In this document: positions 36,469 through 47,199 of the stretch, piece by piece
Position numbering within the stretch: position 1 is the first letter of the stretch
Layout: the number at the start of each line of letters is the position of its first letter
DNA from: Spinacia oleracea
Lineage: Eukaryota; Streptophyta; Magnoliopsida; Caryophyllales; Amaranthaceae
Reading direction: 5' to 3'
Length of the DNA stretch: 64,000 nt
NCBI RefSeq assembly: GCF_020520425.1
Contig: NC_079492.1
Location: forward strand, 146,687,361 to 146,751,360
Made by a program: the position numbers and the translations under genes
The notes under the pieces: generated by a model
Told to the model about the DNA's origin: nothing
Seen by the model: only the letters and a program-made list of their open reading frames with translations
Databases searched by the model: none

Positions 36469-36625
36469 GGTTTTTGTAGGGTTAACTTTGGTAGTGGTTG
36501 CTACTGGCATACTGCTATCAAGTCTCCCATATATGTACATATTAACTCGGGTTTTTGTAGGGTTAACTTTTGTAGTGGTTGCTACTGGCATACTGATATC
36601 ATGTCTCCCATAATATGTACATATA
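36469..36625 (+). repeat. Two-copy tandem repeat, period 81 bp
   Basis: GGTTTTTGTAGGGTTAACTT and the next 55 bases occur at 36469 and again at 36550 with few changes. Position suggests the far 3'UTR or flank of ASI1. Confidence 0.65.
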
Positions 36626-36942
36626 TCAATATATGTAAAGTAACTTGATGGTCTTTGTAATATCAATAACTTGATGGTAATTGCTCTTTTGTAGTGACTC
36701 GTTTTTTTTGCATCTTGCTTCTAGCTGCATTCAGCTACCCTATGGCCGATTTGCTGGGCATGATTTGAAGTAGTAGTAATGTGGTACGGCCGATTTGCTT
36801 TGTTACCTTAATGTTAGAGCTGATCAATATGAGCTTGGTCCGGCCCGAAAATTGCCGGATTTTTGGGCAGAATATTCGGGCCCACTTTTTGGGCCTGGCC
36901 CAATTTTTTTTAATTTTTAAAAACAACATTTTAGTTATAAAA

Positions 36943-37320
36943 TTTGAGGAAGTCTTGGATAACATCAGCTTATGTCTATTTACCTTCATCAGTAGTGAAC
37001 TAGTGATTAGTTTGTTATTGGATTTGTTAGTAGCTTAGTACCAATGAAGATTTTATCAGCAGAAAGTTTAATTGGTAGTGATTTAGTAGATCTGTAACAT
37101 ACAAATTTTTTACTAAATAGAGGTTGTTTGTGACCAAATTGGACGCTCGATGATATTGTTATAGCCAACCCTTGCATTTTAGTTATGCAATGAGCAAATG
37201 ACATCTTTAGGCTTTGTATTGTTCGACTTATTATGTGATGATTATATTATTTGAACTTTTATCTAAACTTATTTATCTGAATGATCTTATCTGTGTATGA
37301 AATGTTAAAATAAAATAAAA
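36943..37320 (+). repeat. Dispersed direct repeat D, copy 1
   Basis: From GAAGTCTTGGATAACATCAG to GAAATGTTAAAATAAAATA. A diverged direct copy is at 42929-43324 and continues at 45938-46015 after an inserted element. No coding sequence or termini identify it. Confidence 0.6.
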
Positions 37321-37500
37321 TAAAATATGTGAACTTATTTTGTTTGGTTGTTAGCATGATGAACAATCTCATACTTCATGCTAACACAATAAAATTTATA
37401 CTTCGTTTATCAATTAAACTTGTTGATATTCATGTTTTTTAGCTATATATTGGACGGGATAAAACCTTCAAGTGGATGATAGAATGGAATTGAAGTAGTA

Positions 37501-38939
37501 CTCCCTCCATTTCTTGGGGGGTTTTTAAGAAAAATAGAATCTTGGTTTGTATGGGTATAAGTGTAATGATTGGGTGTAAGAGAAATGATTGTGTGTAAGT
37601 GATTGGAATAAAAGAAGGAGAGAGAAAACAATGGAGATATTTATTATTATTACTAAAACAAATCAGATTTACTCAAAGGATTTATATACCGGAAAATTCG
37701 AACTAAAATATGAACAAAAAATCGACCCAGAAATTTCGAACAAAAATCAACAAAAAAAAATCAAGAAATTTCGAACAAAAATCAACAACAAAAAAATATG
37801 AACAAAAAATCAACCCAGAAAATCAAGAAAAATCAACCCAGAAAATCAAGAAAAATCAACCCAGAAAAATCAACATACCTCAACCCAGAAATTCGAACAA
37901 AAATATCAACAAAAAATCAAAAACTCAAGAACAAAAACCCAGAAAATTCGAAAACTCAAGAACAAAAACCCAGAAATAATTCGAACATAAATATCAACAA
38001 AAAATCAAAATCCCAGAAAATTCAAAAACTCAAGAACAAAAACCCAGAAAAAATCGAAAATACAAGAACAAAAACCCAGAAAAATTCGAAAACTCAACCC
38101 AGAAAATTCGAAAAATCAACCCGGAAAATCAACAACAAAAACCCAATCAAAATCGAACAAAAAAATCAACAATTCGATCCCAGAAATTCGAGAATTCGAA
38201 CCCAAAAAACAAGAACGCGAACCTAGAAATTCAAACCCAGAAATTCAAACCCAAAAAACCCAAAACTCGAACCCAAATTCGAACCTAAAAAATCAACAAA
38301 ATAAAATAAAAATCAACAATTTTACCATGAATCCAAGATTTTGAAGATTTAGAGGTCAAATTCGACCATGAAAACTCTAGATCTAGAATTTTTATGGTCG
38401 AATTTCACCATCTAAAGCTTTAATATAGAGTTTTTTTTCCAGAGATGGTGGTGGAGGCACAAAGGCGGCGGAGGTGTGGTGGTGGTGGTTGCGGCGGAGA
38501 GGTTTCAGGAGGAGAGAGAGTGAAAAAATTGAGGTAGGAGAGAGAGTGAAAAAATTAAGGGAGGAGATTGAGGGAGGAGAATCGGAGATTGAGGGAGGAG
38601 AGAGAAAATGAAATCAGAAGAGGGAGGGGAGGGAGGGAGGACGTGAAATCAGGAGGGAGAGAGAGAGTGAAAATATGAGGGAGGAGAGAGAATGAAAGTG
38701 ATGGGAAGGTAATATGAATTAAATAATTATTTTTGGGAAAATAAATTGATTAAATATTATGGGTGGGGAAAATTAGGTGGGAATATGGGTAGAATCTTTA
38801 GGTATTATGGTAATTAGATTGAAATGTAAGGGTATTTTAGGAAAAAATATATGTCCAAAAATAGAAAAGATTATAAGTGGATATAACATTATGAAACGAC
38901 TAAAAAGGAAACGGATACAACAAAAATAAACGGAGGGAG
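37501..38939. mobile_element. Large Stowaway-end element carrying a minisatellite
   Basis: Begins CTCCCTCCATTTCTTGG, ends AAATAAACGGAGGGAG, flanked by TA on both sides. The length of 1439 bp is well above normal MITEs. The inside holds an AAATCAACCCAGAA/AACAAAAACCCAG minisatellite (about 37700-38330) and a GGAGAGAGAG purine block (about 38440-38700). Open frames across it are repeat artefacts. Confidence 0.6.
37700..38330 (+). repeat. A-rich minisatellite
   Basis: An irregular array of 15-30 bp units built from AAAATCAACCCAGAAAATC and CGAACAAAAATCAACA words, strongly strand-biased (almost no T runs). It gives an artefactual Asn/Lys/Gln-rich frame. Confidence 0.75.
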
Positions 38940-39974
38940 TACTTTGTATGTCATATTATTTTCACTTTATAAATACTTTTTAAGATACATATTTTTAAGT
39001 TCAACTTAATTCGATCCACGGCTATAAGAGTGTTTTAATCACCTAAACATCTCTGAAGTAATATTTAAACTTTACGACCCTGAATAGAATTTTCTAGAGT
39101 ACGTATTAAAAACCACACTATTTTTAAGGCGAAATCACAAAAATAAAACGGTAAACAACCTAAATTTGAATCACAAAAATAAAACGGTAAAGTGAGTAAA
39201 GTCTTCCATGAGTTCTATTCCTCTTCCCATAGTTGCATACTCTGGCCTCTCGCTTGTTGCCTTTTCTGAGTGTGTTCTTGTTAGTTTTCTTCTTTTGGTT
39301 CTTCTGCCGCTTATTCTTCTGCGGCTCATCATATGAGCTAAATTGACGACCACCAGGAATGGTAGCAAGGGTTTCATCACAAAAATTAAATAAGCTTTGG
39401 AGAAACAACGAGGTGTGCCGAGTATTAAAAAATCATCACCCTTAAACTTAACCCCATCAATTTTAGTGCTCTTAATTGTTTTACCTCTTACATTGATCGT
39501 GATTAGTTCATATTTACGCTCGTTCCAAGCCAAAATCTCATCTTTTGATCCTTCCGATAAGTAGCCAAGAGGTTTCACGTCCGACCAAGAGTTTTCATTG
39601 TTAAAGAACGTTAACTGATCTTCTCCTAAAAACCCAATAATATTTTTCCATGAATTATTTTTCGGTTCCAAAACCCAAATTTGATAGTCAGACGAATAAC
39701 ATAAGCAACCATTGAAAACTCCCAGAGAATCCCGATTTGAGCTTATGGAATATGGCACCTCGTATTGACTCCATTGTTCTTACAAATATCAAAACAACCA
39801 ATCCATTCTCTATCTTCTTCGTCGTAGAATTGGAAGTGGAGTAGATGTTTGTCAATAACGACAACTTCACTTGTAAAACGCTCTGTGTTATAAATGAAGG
39901 ACCTTTTAGGCTTGAATGTTGATTTGTATGACAATTTGATGTTTGAATAATGAGAAGAAATAATTAGAGAAATT

Positions 39975-40633
39975 AAAACACACACAAAGATTTAAGGTGG
40001 TTCATTCAATGAGCTACATCCACCATGGGGGAGGGTTTGGAGCTTGTATTACTCTTCAATGGAGATATGATTACAAAGAGGAATTCTCAAAGGTGAAGAA
40101 GAGAGAATTCTTAGATCTAGGGTTTCAACCTCACTTGTGTTTCTCTCTCTTAATCCTGAAAATCTCATTACATTTGGTATTTATAGTGTTAGACATCAAA
40201 CCAATCTAAGGGACAAGAAAAGGCCACGTCGATTGAACCTTGCGGAGAAGAAAACAGTTTACCCGCAGAGTTCGGTCGAACCTTTAAAGGGTTCGGCCGA
40301 ACCAAGGTCAGGTTCGGCCGAACTTACCCAAAGTTCGGGCGAACCTCCAAAAACAAAGCTACTGACTTCAGGTTCGGCCGAACCACCAAAGAGTTCGGCC
40401 GAACCTCCAGCAGGTTCGGCCGAACCTCCAGCAGGTTCGGCCGAACTTCCCCTGCAGCATGACAGCTTCCCGTAAAACAGTCATAACTCCCTCATTTCTC
40501 ATCCAAAATGAGCTTATGACCAGGCGTTGGAAAGATATTGAGCCAAGCTTTCAACTCCAACTTGAATCAACTCAATCTAATGAGTAGATCATGAGATATG
40601 TCCATTTGAAGTCAGACCTTCCACTATAACACC
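39975..40633 (-). mobile_element. Insertion in the FBA pseudogene, possibly a solo LTR
   Basis: The FBA reading frame breaks at about 40633 (minus-strand TGTTAGGGTGTTATAG) and resumes by about 39970. The insert begins TG on the minus strand like an LTR, but its other end and a target duplication could not be fixed. It contains the palindromic minisatellite. Confidence 0.4.
40268..40450. repeat. Palindromic minisatellite (GTTCGGCCGAAC units)
   Basis: Eight or so copies of the 12-bp palindrome GTTCGGCCGAAC (some with one change) separated by 6-20 bp spacers such as CTCCAGCAG. GC- and CpG-rich in an AT-rich setting. Confidence 0.8.
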
Positions 40634-41257
40634 CTAACATCCTTCAAGGAAGATTCGAGGCACACATAACACTCTGCAACAAAGCTGGTGTTGTTCACTT
40701 CTCTCCAATCACGATCCTTCAAGTTACAAACATAAATTTTATTATTACCGCAAGGTCTGCGACTGAACGTGACAACCTTGTAATCGTCGTTTATGTTATC
40801 GAAACCAAACCCTGATATTGTAGTACGTAAATCCTCAAACCCTAATGGTACAGGACGTAAATCCTTGACCTTAACTCTAGAATGAACATCTATGTAAATT
40901 CCAGTGATTGGATTGAACACTGAAAAAGAATCCCCTGTTCCATGGACTATTCCAACCCTACATAAAAGTTGAGAAGTCGTGATGTTGGAGGTAAAGATAA
41001 TGCGACGACGGGTGGATATTCAGGTTCACGAGAGGCTAAATCTACCGAGTGGATATAATAATTCGCCTGATTGATACGGATGTAGAGTCCATTATTGTTC
41101 ACCGGAGTGAAGATCGGAGAATTACTGACTTGAAATTAGGGCTTGATAGTATTTATAAACATACTTGAAACGAATGAGTGATTTTATTGACACTATTGCG
41201 TCTAAGGGAATTCTTGCCATTGTTGTTCGAAACACAAAATACACAAAATCTTACACG

Positions 41258-41365
41258 AATTTATTGAGAATTATGATATGTTGGGTTCTAGTGAATTTAT
41301 TGAGAGGTATGATATGTTGGGTTCTAGCAAATTTATTGAGAGATATGGTAGGTTGAGTTCTAGTA
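41258..41365 (+). repeat. Three-copy tandem repeat (36 bp)
   Basis: Units of the form GAATTTATTGAGAGGTATGA plus TATGTTGGGTTCTAGT repeat three times with small changes. Confidence 0.7.
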
Positions 41366-41519
41366 GATTTAGGAAACTAAACCTACCATATTAGGATCTT
41401 AAAAGTCCTTCAAAAAAAAAAAAAAAAGCTTAGAAGATATTATGTTAGATACGAAGTATTTAAAATAAGTAGTTGTTCACATTAGGTATATAAGATCATA
41501 TCGTAATATAACTAATACT

Positions 41520-42008
41520 GAGGCATGCTACATCGCTGTCCATCAGCGATAAAAAAGACCCATACCTACCCTAAAAAAAAAATGGAAAGATGGACCACAC
41601 TTAAATAAATGTGTACAAGTGTTGCTAACTTCTTTTATACTGTCATCGGTAATATAAGTATTGTCATTGTTGTATTAAAATACTGTCACAATCACCCAAA
41701 AAAAGAAAATTATGTATAGAAGTGTAATGAAATAGAAAAAGTAAAGGGATCACTTAAATGAATGGATAAAAGTGTTGCATATTAAATGAATAGATAAAAA
41801 TATGTATACAAGTGTTATAAAAGTATTATCATCGTTTACCTAAATACTGTCATTGTTGTATTAAAATACTGTCATTGTTGTATCAAGTACTGTCATATTG
41901 CCGATATTTAGTAATTTGTTTGACTTTTCAACTCATGTAGCAAAAATACCATTTTACCCTGGGTATGGGCTCTTTTTGTCGTTGTCCACCAGCGATGTAG
42001 CATTCCTC
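41520..42008. mobile_element. Mutator-type MITE (489 bp)
   Basis: Inverted ends GAGGCATGCTACATCGCTG and the complement (GCGATGTAGCATTCCTC), with a perfect 10-bp direct repeat AACTAATACT at 41510-41519 and 42009-42018. The interior repeats ATACTGTCATTGTTGTAT. Confidence 0.78.
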
Positions 42009-42302
42009 AACTAATACTCCGTAAGTATGTACTCCTAGGTTATTTGATTTGGTTAGGACCTACTACGTAGGAGTCTATCTATGAATTTATGACTGTTTAT
42101 ATATACTTAGCCATAGTTAATGAGATCACCTGTTAATCTGTTATGTTTGTAATGGAATTGGCCTACTTAGTTGGTCTAATTGTGCTTTGGGCTTGGAGTG
42201 CGTGTTTAACAATGGGCCCAACAAGTGATAAGCAATAGGATTTTCAAGAGTATTTTGAAGTGACGAAACTACCGATCAGTTTTGGTTTTGAAGTACAAGT
42301 AT

Positions 42303-42463
42303 ATACGGGTGTCAAATCGAATCATCGGATCAGTTATAAACGGTTCGGGTCTTTGATTTACGGGTCAAATCGGATTTCGGATCAATGTCGGATCGATTTG
42401 GTTCGGTTTCAAGAGCCTCTACTTCTCGGATATATTCGGATCGGGTCAAATTTTGACAACCCT
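42303..42463. mobile_element. hAT-type MITE (161 bp)
   Basis: Ends GGGTGTCAAATC and TTTTGACAACCCT are inverted; the flanks ACAAGTAT (42295-42302) and ACAAGTAA (42464-42471) form an 8-bp duplication with one change. Confidence 0.6.
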
Positions 42464-42699
42464 ACAAGTAAATTAACCACATAATTTATTTATTCTTGTA
42501 GTTCCGGTTTGTCAAAGACCGTCATGGTTTTCTAGAACTGTACTATTGCTCTTGATTACTTGTAGTTTCTTAATTTGGATTTTATATTTATCCAAACATT
42601 ATATGGAATATATCCATTGTGATGTTGGTTCTCTACAAAAACTATTAGTTACGTACTCCGTATTATACAAAATATTGCTTTAACAAGATTATAGTTTTA

Positions 42700-42732
42700 G
42701 TTACCCCGTGCATTAGCACAGGCATTTACTAG
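42700..42732 (+). mobile_element. Isolated Helitron-like 3' end
   Basis: A hairpin-forming CCCGTGCATTAGCACAGG, a 6-bp spacer and CTAG followed by T: a Helitron 3' terminus on the plus strand. Its 5' TC end was not located. Confidence 0.4.
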
Positions 42733-42928
42733 TTCTTAAATTATGGATTAGTATTTTTTTTGTGTTTAGATTGTAGAGCAACAAAAGGTAATGATCAAAG
42801 TGGGTTTTGAGTTTTGACCCACACTTTTACTTCGAACCTAGATTTATCCAATTTCAAACAATCCAAACAAATTGGCCCAAACTTGATGATTTTTTTACCC
42901 AGCTGAACGAATGACCATAGCATTTTTA

Positions 42929-43324
42929 GGAAGTCTTGGATAACATCAGCTTGTGTTTATTTACCTTCATCAGTAGTTATTAGTTTGTTATTAGATTTGT
43001 TAGTCGTAGCTTAGTACCAATGAAGATTTTATGAGTACCAACAAGCAGAAAGTTTAATCGGTAGTGATTAGTAGTCGTATAGGTAGATCCGTACGTAACA
43101 TACAAATTTATACTAATAATATACTTGTACTAAATTTTTACCAATAGAGGTTGTTTGCGAACAAATTGGACACGCGATGTTATTGATGTTATTGTTATGA
43201 CTTATGGCCAACCCTTGCATTTTAGTTATGGAATGAGCAAATGACGTCCTTAGGTTTTGTTCTATTAGTCACATAAGTAAATACTTAGACTTCGTATTGT
43301 TAGACTTATTTTATGTTAATTATA
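42929..43324 (+). repeat. Dispersed direct repeat D, copy 2 (interrupted)
   Basis: A diverged copy of 36943-37320. It breaks at 43324 where a Mutator-like element is inserted and resumes at 45938-46015. Confidence 0.6.
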
Positions 43325-45937
43325 GAAATTTTGGTCATAAATGATCTTTTATAATCCAAAAATTGTAACAAAGGACATTTTTAAAAAAAAGTTCTGAAAT
43401 AGGACCCAAATCAATTTTTTTTGTTGTGAATAGGGACCTAAACCCATTTTTCAGCGGTCAATTCAATTCTACGGCGTTGACCGGCGCGTGCATTGCACGT
43501 GACCCTGAAAAATGGAAACTTTTTTACTTTTTATTTTTTCCCTCCAATTTTCCCCCTTTAACTACCTAACGAAAACCTTAACAAAAAAAATTCCCATTTT
43601 CTCTCTCGTTGTTGCTCTGTTCCCAACACAGTAGCTCATGAACTTGCAGCTTTTGGGATGCATAAGGAAGGGAAACAAAAGATCCACTTGGTGGTGCCTG
43701 ACTGTGCTCAAGAGGCTTATGATGAAAATTTGAAAGTGATATGTCCAAGGTCTAGTGTTGAAGAACCTTTTCCTCCTGAAGTGCAAGTAGAAGGTAGCAT
43801 GGGAGATTGTAGCACTCAAGTTTAAGTTCCAGAGGATATGGACACTTCGGAGGATTACATTATGTTTGGTTCTATCGTTGCTACAATTAGAAAGGATGGA
43901 GGAGGTCCTTCTTCTTCTATGAACAAATTAGTAAAAGGAACAATGGATGATGGAGACATTAACAAAAGAATGCAGATCAAAGTTGATCAAAATAATCTTT
44001 TAATGATGCTTTTGTTAGGTTACTAGTTGTTGGATCGTGCGCGCTAAAATTATTTTTGTAAAAATGTTATTTAAAAGCTAGGAACTTACAATTTATGGTA
44101 AATGCTAGAAATGATATGTTAAAGTTAGATGTTGGATTTACATGTAACAGGAAATAGAAACCATATGCGTTTTAATTGATAGTTCGAATGTACAATATAT
44201 AGGAAATTATACCCAAAGAAAACAATACATTTTGTATAGCAATGGAAGGGTGAAACCGTAAATGCTCTATTGTTAAGAATAAGACAAAATAAAACAAAGA
44301 AGGAAATGAGGGGCATGCACGTAAATGCACTATTGGGTGAATAGTAATCAAAGTATGAAGCTTTATAAGTGTTAGGATTTCTCTTGTATTTAGATTGTAA
44401 ATAATTTCGGCTTTGGCTTGTTTTGGGCTTGTCAGTTTTTGGTGTTCTAGCCCCTTTTGATGTAAAATACAATTTATTGTCTTAAGGGCTATCTAATTAT
44501 CTTCGTTCCTGCGTTAAAAAAAAGTCGTTGCTCTATTCCCATTACCTGCTCCAAGCTTCTTCATCAATTCGTTGCCTCCTGTTAAAAAAATAATAATAAC
44601 TTCCCCCTTGATTTTCGTTGCAATTCGTACTAGGTAAGAGTAAAAGCCCTAAATTTTTTGATTCAATTCCTCTAATTTCTGAACTGTCTGAATTAGGGTT
44701 CATAAGCTAAATTAGAGCCACCTGGAAGGGCATTTGTATTAACGACGTCATAACGGATTGCTACCCCGATCTAAAATGGAGTTAATCTTGATGGAATTTC
44801 ATTAAATGACTCGTTAGCAGCTGTTTGCAATGCCACCGAAGTTGTTGCGAGAATCCATCAACTCTACGAGTCACATTCTTTTAAGAGGATTCAAATGAGG
44901 AAAATTGGTAATGGTAAAAAGGAAACCCCAGATGAATATACTCTCTCGGTACTTACCTTGAAATCCTACAAGCAAGGCCAACATGATGAACTGGTTCATG
45001 CTGCTGATCAGGGTCGGCTAAAGGGAGGTCCAGGCGGACCTCCAGCACCGGGCCACAAAATTTTGGGGCCCCAAAAAGAAATTATCTTGGTTAAACCCCC
45101 AAGAACAAATATTATATATTTAACAGCTGCTTTGTTATGCATTATGTAATCTTTGTCTCAGTTGGTAAGGAATAATAAATCTTGTCGCCAAGACTAGGGT
45201 TCAATTATTCTCTTGCCCCCTTTTTTATTTGCTTTTTTCATGTCCATCAAACCTTTACATCAATTTTCTCAACCATTACACATAAAACGTTAAACCATAT
45301 TATTAATTTGACTCTACATTTTGTATAAATAAAAAATATTAATATAATAATTATGTGTTTTACATTAAATAATTGTCCGTAAAAATTTATGGAGCCCAAT
45401 ATCTATATTTTAGCACAGGGCCTCTAAATTTACGGAGACGGCCCTGTTGTTGATGTAAGAATCCAGAGGCAAAAGACTAATACCGCAGCCTGCAGGCTTC
45501 TCACCAATGCGAGAGATCAAGGAACTGTATAAGTGCATCGATAAAAGTTAAAATATACGAAACCTAATTTTCTTCGTGCTAATAGAATATTCAGTTGAAG
45601 GTTTTTTTTAAGGTACTTTTTCATGTTTTTGCAGGATGAATGTACTGGTGTTATCGAACTGTCAAGGAAGGAGAAGCAATGAGGAGTGAGAAATGGAGTT
45701 TTTTTTAGGTTTTCTTTAGGTAGTTAGGGGGATTGGGGGAAAATCTGTTTTTGAATGGTCACGTGTAGTGCACGCGCCGGTTAACGCCGGAGAATTGAGT
45801 TTGACTGCCGGAAAATGTGTTTTGGTCCCTATTCACAACAAAAAAATCTGATTTAGGTCCTATCTCACAACCTTTTTTTTAAAAGGTCATTTGTCATAAT
45901 TTTTAGACTATAAAAGGTCCTTTCTGACAAAATTTCC
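43325..45937. mobile_element. Mutator-like element with long inverted ends and captured-looking pieces
   Basis: Roughly 190-bp imperfect inverted ends (left GAAATTTTGGTCATAAATG, right complement) and a 9-bp duplication with one change (TTAATTATA 43316-43324, TAAATTATA 45938-45946). The host repeat D is contiguous across it. No transposase. Inside are coding-like fragments: VAHELAAFGMHKEGKQKIHL (about 43631-43825, recalling the tail of a plant LINE RNase H domain) and a Lys-rich RIQMRKIGNGKKETPDEYTL segment (about 44886-45008) that runs on after the nested element as VRIQRQKTNTAACRLLTNAR. The donor of the second piece is not recognised. A Pack-MULE is a reasonable reading. Confidence 0.65.
45009..45446. 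mobile_element. hAT-type element nested in the Mutator-like element
   Basis: Ends CAGGGTCGGC and GACGGCCCTG are inverted (CAGGG-type hAT ends). The 8-bp flanks CTGCTGAT (45001-45008) and TTGTTGAT (45447-45454) differ only by two C/T changes. A SINE-like stretch with a B-box (AGGGTTCAATTATTC) lies at about 45150-45225. Confidence 0.65.
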
Positions 45938-46019
45938 TAAATTATATTATTTGAACTTTTATCTAAACTTATTTTTATCCGAATGATTCTATTTGTGTGT
46001 GAAACGTTAAAATATAAAG

Positions 46020-46619
46020 AGTAAAAATGAGGGAAGCTGGAATTCGATCATTGGAAGTTGAAATTCCTACAAAATATGAGAAGTAAATTACCCAACGCTC
46101 TTGGTCTATAATTTCTAATTCTCATATTGTCGACCAAACAACATAGGCATCGTAGTGCATCGCATGCATAGTCGTGGGAGTTGGCACATGGCGCCGAGGC
46201 AACATCGTGGGTAGAAGCAGTTGGGAAGCACCTATCCCTTACCGAGGAAAATTTTTGAACAAGCCATAACTTTCCGGTGAACATCCACTTAATTAACGGT
46301 GACGTAATAAGTTTGTTTAGGCCATAACTCAGGGGTCTCATATACTTTGACCCAATAAAGAATAGTTAGGACAAAAGTAGGCTTTGAGGCCCGAAAATGT
46401 TTGATGGTGCAACACACTTCTCGAATGCCTCCAGAAGGTTCTAGAGTGCTCTTGACTCTTGAGCATTATAACTTATCTTTCCCTATATGTTTCTAGCTTG
46501 CATGAGTTCAGAACATATCCTTTTACAGATTTTTAAACTTATCTTTGCACAAATCTTTAGTTGATATATAAATAGTTGTTTCGTTATTAAATTGTTATTT
46601 CACTGAAAAATAGATGAGA
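46020..46619. other. Intergenic DNA, nothing recognised
   Basis: Only short unsupported reading frames; no repeat boundary was found. Confidence 0.35.
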
Positions 46620-46856
46620 TAGGAGTTAGGCCCAATTATTTTGATAATAATAATAGTAATAACAATGATAATAAAATAATAATCAAAGTAATAAATATAA
46701 TAATAATAACTTGAATAAATAATAATACGGAGTAGTTAATAATAGTAATAAACTAATAATAATTATTATTGTTATTTAATTATCAACAATGATAATGATA
46801 TTGATAAAAATAATAATATTAATGTACACAAATAATAGTACTCTGTAATAAGGACG
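46620..46856. repeat. AAT-type microsatellite
   Basis: Imperfect ATA/AAT/GATAAT trinucleotide array. Confidence 0.8.
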
Positions 46857-46859
46857 ATG

Positions 46860-47187
46860 ATAAAGGTCGCAAGTTGCGACAACATTTAGTTGTCGCAATC
46901 TTACGTGTCGCAGTTTAATTGGTACATATAGGCGCCACGTAGGATACACGTCATTATAATATTTTTACTATCAATGCAATATTTCTACTATTAAATATGT
47001 AAATAAGGTAGTCGATATGAATAAGGAAACAAATTAGAATATTAAGATTTTTCTACTTTTTTTTTATAACAAGTATAATAGATAATATAAGTTAAATATT
47101 TTAATTTCCAATTTAAATCATGACACATAAACATGCCATGTCATCATTGTGACACGGCTTAAAGGTCGCATGTTGCGACCTTTATCA
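46860..47187. mobile_element. MITE family A copy 2 (inverted relative to copy 1)
   Basis: Begins GATAAAGGTCGCAAGTTGCG and ends CGCATGTTGCGACCTTTATC; each terminus is a hairpin. The body matches the complement of 11734-12053 (GACACGTAAGATTGCGACAA, CATGACACATAAACATGCC). It is the more complete copy. Confidence 0.7.
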
Positions 47188-47199
47188 TTTAGTATATTA

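Larger units (their letters stand above)
39171..41120 (-). pseudogene. F-box-associated (FBA) domain pseudogene
   Basis: Minus-strand pieces give an FBA-type beta-propeller-like protein: LYIRINQANYYIHSVDLASR (about 41080), a frameshift near 40955, SVFNPITGIYIDVHSRVKVK to LKDRDWREVNN (40920-40630), an insertion, then KLSYKSTFKPKRSFIYNTE (about 39930) and, after a one-base frameshift near 39770, VPYSISSNRDSLGVFNGCLC to IDGVKFKGDDFLIL (39757-39430). The N-terminal F-box is not seen. Two frameshifts and an insertion of about 660 bp mark a dead copy. Functional relatives are substrate receptors of SCF ubiquitin ligases. Confidence 0.75.

Noticed and set aside
37798-38226. Asn/Lys-rich frame of 142 codons
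   Set aside because: It is translation of the A-rich minisatellite; repeat units, not codons, explain it.
40268-40450. CRISPR-like array of short palindromic repeats
   Set aside because: The setting is a plant nuclear genome; units are 12 bp with irregular, mostly non-unique spacers, so it is a minisatellite.
36943-46015. Repeat D copies as LTRs of one large retrotransposon
   Set aside because: No TG..CA ends, primer site, gag-pol or flanking duplication; the DNA between them is a mix of unrelated elements and a pseudogene.
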